Notes: generated from the letters alone by a model not told the origin. Counted from the first letter of the stretch, positions 36,591 to 50,161 are shown. The stretch is DNA of 64,000 nucleotides from Hyperoodon ampullatus (GCA_949752795.1 OX457057.1:161611980-161675979); one strand, 5' to 3'. Numbers and translations: made by a program.

Positions 36591-37567
36591 CAGCTGACCC
36601 TTGAACAACATGGATTTGAACTGTACAGATCCACTTACACACAGATTTGTTTCAGTAAATATATTAAAAAGTTTTGGAGGTTTATGACAAGTTGAATAAA
36701 CTTGTAGGTGAACCACGTAGCCTAGAAATATTCAAAAAAAATTTTAAAGGTATGTCATGAATGCATAAAATACATGTAAATACTGGTCTATCCTTACACA
36801 GGCATAAGATGAGTGATATTTAATATAAAAATAATGTCTTCATTTTCTTACTGTTTTATAACTGTGCTTTCAAAGAATTATATTACTATACAGTATGTCT
36901 CTCGTAATTGGAGAAACTGCTCATCAGCCTATAATCACAGGTAAGTGGTTTTTTAAAAAAATGAAACAATGCTTCCAATACTGTATTATGAATATAATAC
37001 TGAATGTCATAAAAATTTTATAAGTCATTCGTTAGTGTACAGGCTAGGCTACCATGAAGCAATCATATCGATTACTTTAGGCTATCATAAAGCAATCACA
37101 TTGCTGCTTCTACAACATCAATGCATGAATCACTGTACCTGTAACTAATATTATTTTCTGTTTCACATTATCTTTTCATTTCTGATGTCTAGTGTTAGTA
37201 ATATGTATAATATATACAGTGTTTTGTATCATGTAAAACAATATTGATATAAGTACTGACAGATAATTCATCTTGTAAACAGACAATATAAACTTATGCT
37301 GTTGATAAATATAGTAGAGTTCTGTAAATGTATTTTTCTTATGATTTTCTTAACACTTTTTCTCTAGCTTCCTGTATTACAAGAATACAGTATATACTAA
37401 CATATAATATATAAAACATGTTAATAAAATGTTTATGTTATCAGTAAAGCTTCTGGTCAACAGTAGGTTATCAGTAGTTGTTTTGGGGGAGTCAAAACAT
37501 GTATGCAGATTTTTGACTGTGCAAGGGGTAGGCACCCCTAACCCCTGAAGTATTCAAGGGTCAACTG
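36591..37567. mobile_element. Tigger-type DNA transposon remnant inside an L1
   Basis: 977 bases with inverted ends CAGCTGACCCTTGAACAAC and (reverse complement of right end) CAGTTGACCCTTGAATAC, with TA on each side (36589-36590, 37568-37569). The L1 ORF2 text stops at 36588 and resumes at 37570, so the transposon inserted into an L1. No transposase frame remains. Confidence 0.88.
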
Positions 37568-37569
37568 TA

Positions 37570-39950
37570 TAATAATTCAGAAGGAAGAAATACAACTATC
37601 TTTGCTTGAAGATGACACAGTTGTCTATATAGAAATCCCAAAGAATCAACCAAAAATACTGGAATGAATATGCAATTATAGCAATGTTGGAGAATACAAA
37701 GTTAATAATACAAAAGCCAATCACTTTCCTATATACCAGCAAGGAACAAGTGGAATTCTAAAGGAAAAACACATAGCCATTTACATTAGTGTCCCCAAAA
37801 TGAAACACTTAGATATAAATCGAACAAAATAGGTGCAAAATCTATATGAGGAACAATACAAAACACTGATGAAAGATATCAAAGAACTACTACTAAATAA
37901 ATGGAGAGATATTCCATGTTCACAGATAGGAAGACTCAATACTGTCAAGATGTCAGTTCTTCCCAACTTGATCTATAGATTCAATCCAATCCCAATCAAA
38001 ATCCCAGCAAGTTTTTTTGGGGGGATATCAACAAATCAATTCTAAAGTTTATATGGAGAGACAAAAGACCCAGAATAGCTACCTCAATATTGAAAGAGAG
38101 GAACAAATTTGGAGGACTGACACCATCCGACTTCAAGATTTACTATCAATACAAAGCTACAGTAATCAAGGCAGTGTGGTATTGGCAAAAGAACAGACAA
38201 ATAGGGGCTTCCCTGGTGGCGCAGTGGTTGACAGTCTGCCTGCCAATGCAGGGAACACGGGTTCATGCCCTGGTCCGGGAAGATCCCACATGCCGCAGAG
38301 CGGCTGGGCCCATGAGCCATGACCACTGAGCCAGCGCGTCTGGAGCCTGTGCTCCGCAACGGGAGAGGCCACAATAGTGAGAGGCCTGCATACTGCAAAA
38401 AAAAAAAAAAAAAAAAACAGACAAATAGACCAATGGAACAGAACAAACAATGCTGATATAGATCCACAAAAATATAGCCAACTGATCTTTGACAAAGAGA
38501 AAAGGCAATACAATGGAGAGAAGAGAATCTTCAACAGTGGTGCTGGAAAAACTAGACATCCACGTGCAAAAAACTGAATCTAGAGACAGACCTTACACCC
38601 TTCACAAAAATTAACTTAACATGGATCACAGACCTAAGTGTAAAATACAGACTATTAAAACTCCTAGAAGAGAACATAGGGAACACATAGATGACCTTGG
38701 GTATGGTGATGACGTTTTAGATACAACACCAAAGATATGATCCAAAAAAGAAATAAGTGACAAGCAGGACTTCATTGAAATTAAAAACTTCTGCTCTGTG
38801 AAAGACAACATCAAAAGAATGAAAAGACAAGCCAAAAACTGCCAAAAAGAAATTGCAAAAGACATATCTGATAAAGAGTTGTCATACAAAATATACAAAG
38901 AACCCTTAAAACTCAACAGTAAGAAAACAAACAACCTAATTAAAAACTGGGCAAAAGATCTGAACAGACATCTCACCAAAGAAGATATACAGATAGCAAA
39001 GTAAGCCTATTAAAAGATGTTCAACATCATATGTCATTAGAGAATTGTAAATTAAAACAACAGCGAGATACCACTATATACCTAGTAGAATGGCCAAAAT
39101 CCAAAACACTGACAACACCAAATGCTAATGAGGATGTGGAGCAACAGGAACTCTCATTCACTGCTGGTGGGAATGCAAAATGATACAGCCACTTTGAAAG
39201 AGAGTTTGGCAGTTTCTTGCAAAACTAAACTAAACTCTTATCATACGATAGAGCTATCATGCTCCTTGGTATTTACCCAAAGGAGCTGAAAACTTATGTC
39301 TACACAAAACACTGCACACAGATGTTTATAGCAGCTTTACTCATAACCAAAACCTGGAAGCAACCAAGATGTCCTTCAGTAGGTAAATGGATAGATAAAC
39401 TGCAATGTATGCACACTATGGAATATTACTCAGCACAAAAAAATGAGCTATCGAGCCATGAAAAGACACGGAGGAACCTTAAATGCATATCATTAAGTGA
39501 AAGAAGGCAATTTAAAAGGCAACATTTGTATGATTCCAACTATATGACATTCTAGAAAACACAGAACTATAGAAACAGTAAAAAGATCAGTGGTTGCTAG
39601 GGGCTAGGGAGGAGGGAGAGAAGAGCAGATGGAGGACAGAGGATCTGAGGGGCAGTGAAACTATTCTGTGTGATACTACAATGGTGGATATATGTCATTA
39701 CACATTTGTCAAAACCCACAGAATTTACAATACCAAGAGTGAACCCTAATGTAAACTGTAGACTTTGGGTGATTGTGATGTGTCAGTGGAGGTTCACCAA
39801 CTGTAACAAAGGTACCACTCTGCTGCAGGATGCTCACAGTAGAAGAGGCTGCATGAATGTGGGGGCAGGGAGTATATGGGGACCCTCTCTACTTTCTGTT
39901 CAACTTTGCTGTGAACCTAAAATTGGTTTAAAATTTTTATTTTTAAAAAT
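37570..39950 (+). mobile_element. L1 ORF2 C-terminal part and 3' UTR (decayed)
   Basis: ORF2 text through 39555 (for example the KTWKQPRCPS and TMEYYSAQ remnants), with frameshifts, then an old-type L1 3' UTR. A young SINE interrupts it at 38205-38416. Confidence 0.8.
38205..38416 (+). mobile_element. Young short CHR-type SINE
   Basis: Duplications 'acagacaaatag' at 38193-38204 and 38417-38428 within L1 text. Confidence 0.93.
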
Positions 39951-41252
39951 TAATCCAAAAGAAAAAAATAGGAAAAAACCCCACAAAAATCAGACTTAAA
40001 TCAAACCATACCAGTAATTACACTAAATATAAATGGTATACACACCCCCATTAAATGACAGAGATTGACAGATTAAATAAAGAAGCAAGACAACCATATA
40101 CTGTCTAAAGGAAACACATTTTAAATATAAAACAGGTATGTTAAAAATAAAAGTATATAAAAAGATACACAGTGCTAACATCTAAAGAAAGCTAACATCA
40201 CTATGGTAATATCAAACAAAGTAGACTCCAAAACAAGGAACATTATGAGCCATAAAGAGGGACATTTCATAATGATAAATAGGGCAATTCATCAGGAACA
40301 CATATCAATCCTATATATGTATGCACCTAACAGAGACTTATAATATCTGAAGCTGAAAGGTAAAATAGACAAATTCACAATTATATTTGAAGATTTCAAC
40401 ACTGATCCTGCAGTAATTAATGGAAAAAGTAGGAAAACATCAGTAAAAATATAGAATTCCTGAATGACACTATAACCAACTTTACTAATTGACATTTATA
40501 GAACCCTCTACCCAAATATAGCAGAGAACACTCTACCCAAACATTCCTTCAAAGTAGATATGAAACATTCACCCACATAAATATATTTTGCGCCACATAA
40601 GTCTCAATATATTTACAAGGAATGAAATCAGACTATGTTTTCTTAACACAATCAAATTAAATTATAACTCAACAACATCTCTGAAAAGTCCCCAAGTATT
40701 GGAAATTAAACAACATGCTGTTAAATAACCCATAAGACAAAAGAAATCACAAAGGAAATTAGAAAATATTTTGAACTAAATGAAAATACATCACATCAAA
40801 ATTTGTGAGATACAGCTAAAGTAGTACTTAGAGAAAATCCATAGCCTTAAATGTTTATATTAGAAAAGAAGGACCAAAATCAATGACCAAATTTTCTTTT
40901 CTTGCTCTTAAGGTAAATATTAACCCAAAATAAACAGAAAGAAGGAAATAATACAGATAAGCACAGAAATAAATGAAATAGAAAACAGGTGGGAAAAATC
41001 AATAAAACCAAAAGCTGGTTCTTTGAAAAATCACTGGATAAATCTTTAGCCAGACTGATCATGAAACAAAGAGAAATTATCAATATTAGGAATGAAAGAA
41101 GGAGCTTCACCACAGATCCTACAAATCTTAAAAAGACAATGAGTGAATATTATAAACAAATTTATTTCAACAAATTTGACAACTGAGATGAAATGGACAT
41201 CTTCTTGAAAGACAAAGTATCAAGGCTCATTCAAAAAGAAATGGATAATCTG

Positions 41253-41554
41253 GGACTTCCCTGGTGGTACAGTGGTTGAGAATCCGCCTGCCAATGCAGG
41301 GAACACGGGTTCAAGCCCTGGTCCAGGAATATCCCACATGCCACAGAGCAACTAAGTCCATGTGCCACAACTACTGAAGATCGCACACCTACAGCCCATG
41401 CTCCGCAACAAAGAGAAGCCACTGCAATGAGAACCCCGTGCACCACAACGAAGAGTAGCCCCCACTTGCTGCAACTAGAGAAAGCCTGCATGCAGCAAGG
41501 AAGGCAGAATGCAGCCAAAAATAAATAAATAAATAAATAAATTTATTTAAAAAG
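41253..41554 (+). mobile_element. Long CHR-type SINE
   Basis: Exact 19-base duplications 'aaaagaaatggataatctg' at 41234-41252 and 41555-41573. Confidence 0.93.
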
Positions 41555-41995
41555 AAAAGAAATGGATAATCTGAATAGCTCTTTATCTGTTAAAGAAACT
41601 GGGTCTGTAATTTAAAATCATTACCCCAAAAATCCCCAGGCCCAGACTGCTTCACTGCTGAATTCAGTGGAATGTTTAGGGAAACCTAATACAAACTCTT
41701 GCCAAAAAAAAGAAGGAAAACATCCCAACTCAGTTCAAAAGGCCTGTATTACCACGATTCCAAAACCAGATAAAACATTACAAGAAAACTACAGAAAAAT
41801 ATACCTTATGAACATTAACACTAAGGTCCTTACCAAGAAAACAGCAAATCACATCCAGCAATATATAAAAAGGCTAACACATGATGACCAACATGCTGGA
41901 TTCATTCAGCAACATAAGGTTGCTTTAACGCTAAGAAAAAAAACAAATCAATGTAATTTATCACATAAAGAGATTAAAAAAGAAAAAGCTCTATA

Positions 41996-44129
41996 GAATT
42001 CTGACTCCAATTACAACGTGTGTGAGGGTGTTTCCCCATATCCAAGCAATTCTTCAACACAAGCTGGGTGTCCTACAATTCAACTCAATTCTGACACTGG
42101 AGATCGCATTCAGATTCCAAGGTTAAGGGTCAAGTTCTACAAGACTGAACCCCCACCCCATCCTCTGACTTCAGATGACAATTGCAAGTCCAGGTTGTTA
42201 CCTGAGCTTCTGATCCAGTGGCTACAAATCAGGTTTCCACAACCCTCTCCCTGGGTTCAATTTAATTTGCTATAATGGCTCAAAGAACTCAGAGAACATT
42301 TTAATTACTGGATTACAGGTTTATCATAAAAGGATATAACTCTACACCATACACAAAAAGTAACTCAAAATGGATTAAAAACCTGAACGTAAGACCAGAA
42401 AACATAAAAATTCTAGAAGAAAACTTAGATGGTGAGCTCCTTGACCTTGGTCTTGGAAATGATATTTTGAATTTGACACTGAACGTAAAGGCAGCAAAAG
42501 CAAAAATAAACAAGTGGGACTACATCAAACTAAAAATCTACGGCACAGAAAAGAAGACCTCGATAAAATGAATGGGAGAAAATATTTTCAAATCTTATAT
42601 TTGATAAGGGGTTAATATCCAAAATATATAAAGGACTCTCACAACTCAACATCAAGAAAACCCTAAATAATTCAATTAAAAAATGAGCAGAGGATCTGAA
42701 CATTTTCCCAAAAACATACAGATGGCCAATAGGTAATGAAAAGTGGCTTGATATCAGTAATCATCAGGGAAATGCAAACCAAACCACAATGAAATATCAC
42801 CTAAAACCTGTTAGAATGACTATTATCAAAAAGACTAGAAATAACAAATGTTGGCAAAGGTGTGGAGAAAAGGGAACCCTTGTGCACTGTTGGGGGAAAT
42901 ATTAATTGGTGCAGCTACTATGGAGAACAGTACAGAGAAACACCATATCATCCAGCAACTCCACCACTGGGTATTTATCCGAAGGAAACAAAAACACTAA
43001 CTCAAAAAGATATCTGCACTCCCATGTTGACTGCAGCATTATTTACAATAGCCAAGACATGGAAACAACCTAAGTGTCCATTGAAGGATAAATGGATAAA
43101 GAAGTTGTGGAATATGTATATCAGCTATAAAACCAGAAGGAAATCCCACAATTTGTAATAACAATGGATGAAACTTGAGGGCATTATGCTAAGTAAAATA
43201 AGTCAGACAGACAAATACTGTATGATCTCCCTTACATGCAAAATCTGTTAAACAAAAATAACAACAAATAGCCAAACTCTTAGAAACAGAGAACAGATGG
43301 GTGGTTGCCAGAGGCAGCATGCTGGGGGTGGGCAAAATGGGTAAAGGTGGTCAAAAAGTACAAACGTCCAGTTATCATCAGTCCTGGGGATGTAATGTAC
43401 AGCATGGCAATTATTATTTATATACATATTAATTGTATATTAATAATAATATATATTCTATGTTAATAATAATATGTAGTCTATAATTAAAAGTTGCTAA
43501 GAGAGTAAATCTTAAAAGTTCTCATGACAAGAAAAACAATTTGTAACTGTGTGGTGATGGATGTTAACTACACTTACTGTGGTGATCATTTCACAATACA
43601 CACATATATCTAATCCTGTTGTAATCCTGTTGTACTGAAACTTAATACAATGTTATATGTCAATTATATCTCGATTTTTTTAATGAATGAAAAATAAATA
43701 AATAAAAATAAAAAGATATAACTCAGGAAAAGTCAAATGGAAGAGATACATAGGGCAAGGTATATGGGAAGGGGCAAAGAACTTCCATGCCTTCTCCTGG
43801 CATGCCATTCTCCCCAAATCTCTAGGTGTTCACCAACCTGGTAGCTCTCTAAACCCAGACTTTTGGGGTTTTTATGGAGGCGTCGTTATATCAGCATGAC
43901 TGATTAATCATTGGCTATGACTGAGCATAATCTCCAACCCTCTAATTACATGGCTGGCTCCAATAGCAACCCATCCTTAGGTGATTTCCAAAAGTTACCT
44001 CATTAAAATGACAAAAGATACTTTTATTGCTCTCTTTACTTAGGAATTTCCATAGGTTTTAGGAGCTCCATGCCAGAAAAGGATGAAGATCAAATATATA
44101 TTTCTTATTATAAATCATAGTATCACATC
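41996..44129. mobile_element. ERVL-type (MLT2-like) LTR, interrupted by an L1
   Basis: The two LTR parts are 41996-42342 and about 43711-44129 ('aagagatacatagggcaagg', 'ctaattacatggctggctcc', 'aaatatatatttcttattat'). A 5-base duplication 'ctata' at 41991-41995 and 44130-44134 fits an ERVL insertion. No viral gene. Family name from memory. Confidence 0.7.
42343..43710 (+). mobile_element. 5'-truncated L1 inside the LTR
   Basis: 1.37 kb of ORF2 3' part and 3' UTR with A-rich tail, flanked by 'aaaaggatataactc' (42328-42342) and 'aaaagatataactc' (43711-43724). Frameshifted throughout, so older than the copy at 29708. Confidence 0.85.
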
Positions 44130-44870
44130 CTATAATCATCTCAATGGATGGAGAAAAATTCAATATACATTCACGGAAAAAATTCTCAGAATCTAGGAAT
44201 AGAAGAGTATTTCCTCAATCTAATATAGGGCATTTATAAAAATGCTACAGTTAACATAAGAGTTAATGATGAAAGAATGAATGCTTTTCCCCTATAGTTA
44301 GGAACAAGGCAAGAATTTTTACTCTCACTACTTCTATTCATTACTAGAGAAACTAGCCTTTGTCACAAGGTAAGAAAAAGAAGTCATATAGATTGAAATG
44401 GAAGTAAAACTGTCTTTACTCCCAGTATAAACTAGAGTTGAGTTTATCGAGTACCTTGATTCAAGGTCACAGGATACAAGGTCAATATACAAAAAAATTG
44501 ATTTTCTACATACTAGCAATAATTAATTAGAAAATAAATTGACAATACCCTTTATAATAGTATCAAAAATATAAAAAATGTAGCTATAAGTTTAACAAAA
44601 TATACACAAGCCTTGTGTACTGAAAACTATAAAACAGTGCTGAGAGAATTTACAGACCTAAATAAATGGAGAGCTATACTGTGCTCAGGAATCAGCAGAT
44701 TCAATATTATCAAGATGTCACTTCCACCCAAACTTATCTATAGATCCAATGCAATTCTCATCAAAATCACAGAGAGCATAATTATTTTTGGTAGAAACTG
44801 ACAAGCTGATTTATATCAAGTTAAGTTTATATGGAAATTCAAAGAACCTAGAATAGCCAAAGCAATTTTT

Positions 44871-45071
44871 TTTTTTTTTGCGGTACACAGGCCTCTTACT
44901 GTTGTGGCCTCTCCCATTGCGGAGCACAGGCTCCGGACGTGCAGGCCCAGTGGCCATGGCTCACAGGCCCAGCCGCTCTACCGCACGTGGGATCTTCCCG
45001 GACCGGGGCATGAACCCGCGTCCCCTGCATCAGCAGGCGGGCTCTCAACCACTGTGCCACCAGGGAAGCCC
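44871..45071 (-). mobile_element. Young short CHR-type SINE
   Basis: Exact 'gccaaagcaattttt' at 44856-44870 and 45072-45086, in L1 text. Confidence 0.93.
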
Positions 45072-45325
45072 GCCAAAGCAATTTTTAAAAGAACAAAGCT
45101 GTAGGACCTAACCATATAATTTCAACATATTATAAAACCACAGTCATCAAGATAGTGTGATACTTGCAAAAAGACAGATCAATGTAGATCAATGGACCAA
45201 ATAGAGATAGAGACAGAGAGTCCTGAAAGAGACCTACACATACATGAGGTCAATAGATTTTACAGAAGTGCCAAAGTAATAAGGTAGTCCAGTGAGGAAA
45301 GAGTGTTTTTCAAAAATAGTGCTGG

Positions 45326-45477
45326 GGATTCCCCTGGCAGTCCAGTGGTGAAGACTCCAAGATTCCAGTGCAGGAGGTGTATGCTGGCTCCGTGGTTGGG
45401 GAACTAAGCTCTCACATGCCATGCCCCATGGCCAAAAATAAATAAATAAAATTAAACTTAAAAATAATAAAAATTTT
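45326..45477 (+). mobile_element. tRNA-derived SINE of the 'gtccagtggt' type
   Basis: Exact 'aaaaatagtgctgg' at 45312-45325 and 45478-45491; somewhat diverged body and A-rich tail. Confidence 0.88.
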
Positions 45478-46005
45478 AAAAATAGTGCTGGAATAATTGG
45501 CTATCCATATGCAGAAAACTTTGATCCATACCTGGTACCCTACACAAAAATAACTTGAAATAGACCTAAGAACTAAAATCAAAAAACTTCTAGAAGAAAC
45601 CATAGGAAAATATTTTTGTGACTCTGGATTAACCAAAAATTTATTAGGTAGGCAAGAACCAAAAGAAAAAAAATAAATAAATTAGATTTCGTCAAAATTA
45701 AAGACTTCCCCACAAAAGACAGGATTCAGGAAATGAAGAGGTAAGCACAGACCAGGAGAAAATATTTGCAAAACATGTCTCAATAAAGGACTTGTAACCA
45801 GCATACATAAATAACTCTTCCAACTCAATACAAAGAAAACTCGATTTTTAATAATGAACAAAAGATATTATTAGACACTTCAAAGAAGATATACAAATGG
45901 CAAATATACTTATGAAAGGATACCCAATATTATTCATCATTAGAGAAACTTCAGTTAAAGCCATAATGAGATACTACTATACACACACTCAAATGGCTAC
46001 TGTTT

Positions 46006-46215
46006 TTTTTTTTTTTTTTTTTTGCGGTATGCGGGCCTCTCACTGCTGTGGCCTCTCCCGTTGCGGAGCACAGGCTCCGGACACACAGGGTCAGCGGCCA
46101 TGGCTCACGGGCCCAGCCACTCCGCAGCACGCGGGATCCTCCCAGACCGGGGCACAAACCCGCGTCCCCTGCATCGGCAGGCAGACCCCCAACCACTGCG
46201 CCACCAGGGAAGCCC
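46006..46215 (-). mobile_element. Young short CHR-type SINE
   Basis: 'atggctactgttttt' on both sides (from 45993 and from 46216). Confidence 0.93.
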
Positions 46216-46849
46216 ATGGCTACTGTTTTTTAAATTGATAACATCAAATGTTAACAAAGATGCAAGTGGAACTCTTATACATAGCTCATGAGAAAGTAAA
46301 ACTGTACAGCCACTTTGGAAACAGTTTGGCAATTTCTTAAAAAGTTAAACTTAAAAAAAAAAGGTTAAACTTACTGTCTGACCCAACAATCCTACTCCTA
46401 GGTATTGACCCAAGAGAAATGAAGTCAATGTTCATACAAAGTGTAAGCAAATGTTCATAGCAGCTTTATTCATAATACCCCGAACGGGAAACAACCCAAA
46501 TATTATCTAATGGTGAATGGATAACAAATTGAGGTATATCAGTACAGTGGAATGATACTCAATAAGAAAAAGGAACAAACCACTGATACATACTAGATGA
46601 ATCTCAAAAGCATCCTGTTGAAAAAGCTAGACACAAAAAGCTAAGCATTATTTAATCCCACTTATATGAAACTCTTGGAAAGTCAAATTATACTTATAGA
46701 AAGCAGTAGTTGTCTGTAGCTGTAGTTGGGGAAAGAGATCAACTACAAAGATGAAGGAACATTGGGGAGATGATGGAAATGCTGTTTCTTGATTTTGATG
46801 GTGATTACACAACTAGATACATATGTTAAAACTCAAACTGTACATTTTT

Positions 46850-47057
46850 TTTTTTTTTTTTTTGGCGATACGCGGGCCTCTCACTGCTGTGGCCTCTCCC
46901 CTTGCGGAGCACAGGCTCCGGACGCGCAGGCTCAGCGGCCATGGCTCACGGGCCCAGCCGCTCCGCGGCATGTGGGATCTTCCTGGACCGGGGCACGAAC
47001 CCGTGTCCCCTGCATCGGCAGGCGGACTCTCAACCACTGCGCCACCAGGGAAGCCCT
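46850..47057 (-). mobile_element. Young short CHR-type SINE
   Basis: Exact 'aaactgtacattttt' at 46835-46849 and 47058-47072. Confidence 0.93.
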
Positions 47058-47140
47058 AAACTGTACATTTTTAATGGGCAAATTTTACTATATGTAAATT
47101 ATGTTACTAAGGCTACTTTTTTAAAGTTACAGAAATGAAG

Positions 47141-47627
47141 CACTTTTATGTCTTTAATTTCCATGTGTTTACTTTGAGCTCTACTTAGGTTGTTATCTTG
47201 CTAACTTAATCAGGCTTTTGTTGGCTTTATTCTAGTAGGTTTTACTCAAAGTCCTTCAGCATTATAGTCACAGAAAAACACCAGGATTGCAGTGCTCAGG
47301 GCCAGCCATTCAGGTGAAGATATTCATGAGTTAAGTTGCAAATATGCTTCTATAACTTTGGTGAAAAGCTGGAACTAGAGATACAGATTTGGGAGTCATC
47401 TGCAGAAAACAGTTGAAACCATGGAGTTGATAAAATTGTACTCTTTTCTCACTGCCACCTCTCACTTCTTACTAATCCACAGAACCATAGAAAATGCTTA
47501 AGTTAAATGTGAAATAAGTGAATGACTTGAATTTTAAAAGGTCAGCTTCTCCATGAAAGCTAAGTAATAGCTACTGAATTTAAACACATTTTTGGTGTAT
47601 TTATAACTCCAAAGTCGGATACCTCAC
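47141..47627. other. Intron DNA beside TDRD5 coding exon 3
   Basis: No gene; nothing recognisable apart from a possible L2/MIR fragment at about 47290-47440. Confidence 0.4.
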
Positions 47628-47818
47628 CTGGTTTAATTTTTCAGTGTGATTCAGCCTTGAAGTCTCCACATTTGACCTAGAAGTATTCTCCACGTCCAGT
47701 ATTTGCTTCGGTGGTTCCATGTTTGAAGTGGGTTGTGAAAAGCATGCCATTGCTACCGGGGAGCCTGTGGGATATGACCTTTGTTGCTTCCTTCTAAAAG
47801 GCTGGGTAAAAATTTTAC
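47628..47818 (-). CDS. TDRD5: TDRD5 coding exon 3: inter-LOTUS linker
   Basis: This 191-base exon has too short an open frame to appear in a 60-codon ORF scan, but translates cleanly between acceptor TTTGCAAAAG/GT (47818) and donor CAG/GTGAGG (47628). It encodes residues 215-278, [20 protein letters not shown] at the start and [13 protein letters not shown] at the end, a polar, probably disordered linker between LOTUS 2 and 3. The TNMEPPKQ-type motif (here TSNMEPPKQ) and the C-terminal part match mammalian TDRD5. The phase (2 bases, then 63 codons) fits exon 2 on one side and the phase-0 exon 4 on the other. Confidence 0.92.
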
Positions 47819-49750
47819 CTTTTGCAAATAAAAGAAGAGGAGAAAAAAATTATCACTAACAATTTCTAGTTTTCTGGTGTTTATATATAGAGGCTAGGCC
47901 CTCAACTTAGAACTAAAAATTAAGTAAGCTTACATTTTTATATTAAGCCAATAAAATTTACATACAAGGGAATGATTAGTCACCTACAGAAGAAAACCAA
48001 GAGATCATAAGTGTGTTACTGAAAGGTTGGGGCTATCTAAAACTCCACTTAAGGACACCTGAATATAACTACAAAGAGGCAGGATTCAATAGGTATAAAC
48101 CTAAAAAGCTGTATCCTGTTTAGGAGACCAAAAAGTCTTCAAATAAGGAATCTGATTGAATTATGCTTTTCAAACTGGATAACCATCTAGTGGTATGGGG
48201 GGAGGGGTAGGGAATGAAAAGCTACAGAATAAAGGATATTCTTCTAGAGTATACATTTTTCTTCAAGATTTGTAGGCAGGGGAATACTACAGGAGAGGTA
48301 TATTCTGTTACACAACATGAAAGACAGATCACCGGACCCCACCATGGCCTAGCTCTTTCTTTACCCTAAGATCAAGGTCACACACAAAAAAAATTACTTC
48401 CAAGATATCCTGATGAGGAATAAGGTACCATGTATGGGAAAAATGAACAATTCAATCACTGGGAAGGAATATCCACCCCCCACAAGTCAATAAGTTGGCA
48501 AACTGCTTTATACAACTCAATCTCACGTAAGTTTAATAGCATGAGTTACTCTCCCAAAGTTTGAGCAGCGCAAGAATACTGATACAGGGAGTTCCCAGGT
48601 TGCCTAGTGATTAGGATTCCAGGCTTTCACGGCCATGGCCTCGGTTCAACCCCTGGGGGTCAGAGAACTGAGATCCCACAAGTCGCGCAGCAGGGCCAAA
48701 AAAATTTTTTTTTAATTTTTAAAACAAATACTGATACGGTTGAGGTTTAGACTCAAAACACTCAGTGGCCCCTATAGCCTTCCCTGACCAGAGCCTGTAA
48801 ACCCCCTAGCATATTCTTGTCAAATTACACTTCCCACCACAATTTAAATATTGGTTTGTAAATTCATGATATTCTCATGGTTCACCTGTATTAATCTAAA
48901 TACAAATTTTGAGAAAAAAAGAAAATCATTGAAACGGGCATAGAATTCCCCAAATAGGCAGTGTATAGATTCTATAATGTCAAGGGTCTAGAGGGACACT
49001 ATACAAATGATCACATCAGTTTTCTGAGCCTTTAAGGGAGACAGTGATTGTGTAGGAAAAGCTCACTGAATGAGCAGTAGTAAGAGTTCGATATCTAACT
49101 CTAGCTGTACCACTTTGCAAGTCATGAAATTTTCAGAAAGTCATTTAACTTTCTTGAGCTTTGGCTTCCTTATCTATAAGAATAAGATTGGGTTACTCAC
49201 CCAACGTGTCTATGGGATGAGAATCCAAGGTAAATTGCTATACAAATAAGGTGGTTATCATTACATCAATTACTACAATGCCTGCTAGGATATCAAAGAT
49301 CAGTGTTAGCAAAGATCAGATGGCAAATGCTACAAACTAGTATTATTTTTAAAACTTTTCATTTTCCATGTTATATCTTCTTTACCTGAACACATATAAC
49401 TAATGTTCATTTACAGCACTCTAGAGAGAGCTGATCTCGTGTTTTCATAATAATAGCTACCACTTATTATGAGCTTACTAAATGCCAGGCACTTTACAGA
49501 CCCCCATCTCATTTAACCCTCAGCCTGACTCCAAGAGGTAAGTATTATTATTCCTATTCTAGAGATGAGGGAACTAAGGCTTAGACATTTTAAGTAACTT
49601 GCCTGAGATCATACAGCTAGCAAGTGGTAGAGCCAGGATGCAACTTCAACAAACTGTTGGAGCTTAGCCATTATATACATACGTACATATGTACTACAAC
49701 TGCTCCAAAGTCTGCTGATCTGCAATAGTTACCAGTGCTAATATGCTTAC
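47819..49750. other. TDRD5 intron between coding exons 2 and 3
   Basis: Holds a SINE at 48586-48726 and MIR copies at about 49075-49200 (plus) and 49445-49645 (minus, 'cttgcctgagatcatacagc'). The rest is unique non-coding DNA. Confidence 0.6.
48586..48726 (+). mobile_element. tRNA-derived SINE (older, short type)
   Basis: 'gggagttcccaggttgccta' start; exact 'aatactgatac' at 48575-48585 and 48727-48737. Confidence 0.85.
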
Positions 49751-50161
49751 CTGCTGGCCATCCTCTCTGCTTTTCCTTGGATAGGCTCTTCTTCAGCATC
49801 AACAAAGAACCTGCTCTGGTCTGTTTTACAGAAATGACATCTGCAGCGGCATTCAACACTTCAAACATAGAGAAGAAGCCATACTGCACATACTGGAATG
49901 ATCGTCCAAATCGCTTGGCAAATGCGTTCTCAAAATCAGAAAGGAGAACAGGAGATAACGTCAGGAGGTCTTTCAACTCACTCTTCACGACAGCTGGAAG
50001 AATAGGGGGCACCCTTCCTCGGTAAGGTACTTGCCGCCGTTGAGAGCTGGGCCCAAAGCAAACACTGGCCCTTCTCTTCTGCACAGAGTTTCGAACCTTA
50101 CGGCTGCCCCTCTGTTTTGCAACTAAACTTTCTATTCCTTTGGTGGATTCATCTGGAACGG
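49751..50161 (-). CDS. TDRD5: TDRD5 coding exon 2: linker and second LOTUS domain
   Basis: The 411-base exon runs from acceptor CCTTAG/CC (50161) to donor GCAG/GTAAGC (49751) and encodes residues 78-214 plus one base of codon 215. Residues 78-130 are a basic linker ([19 protein letters not shown], then PYRGRVPPI). Residues 131-205 form the second LOTUS domain ([40 protein letters not shown]). The frame stays open upstream into the intron to about 50387, so an ORF caller would extend it; the AG border and the codon split G/CC with exon 1 place the true start at 50161. Confidence 0.95.

Larger units (their letters stand above)
39990..47140 (+). mobile_element. Old L1 (second copy) carrying nested insertions
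   Basis: Plus-strand ORF2 text starts at about 39990 ('taattacactaaatataaat', an endonuclease-domain region), passes the RT region (41740-41985), resumes at 44135 ('atcatctcaatggatggaga') and ends about 47140. All frames are broken. Inserted within are SINEs (41253, 44871, 45326, 46006, 46850) and an LTR that itself holds another L1. Confidence 0.75.

Noticed and set aside
45897..46238. Frames containing [23 protein letters not shown] sequence, repeated at many sites
   Set aside because: The same peptide recurs at every young SINE; it is translated SINE sequence, not a gene family.
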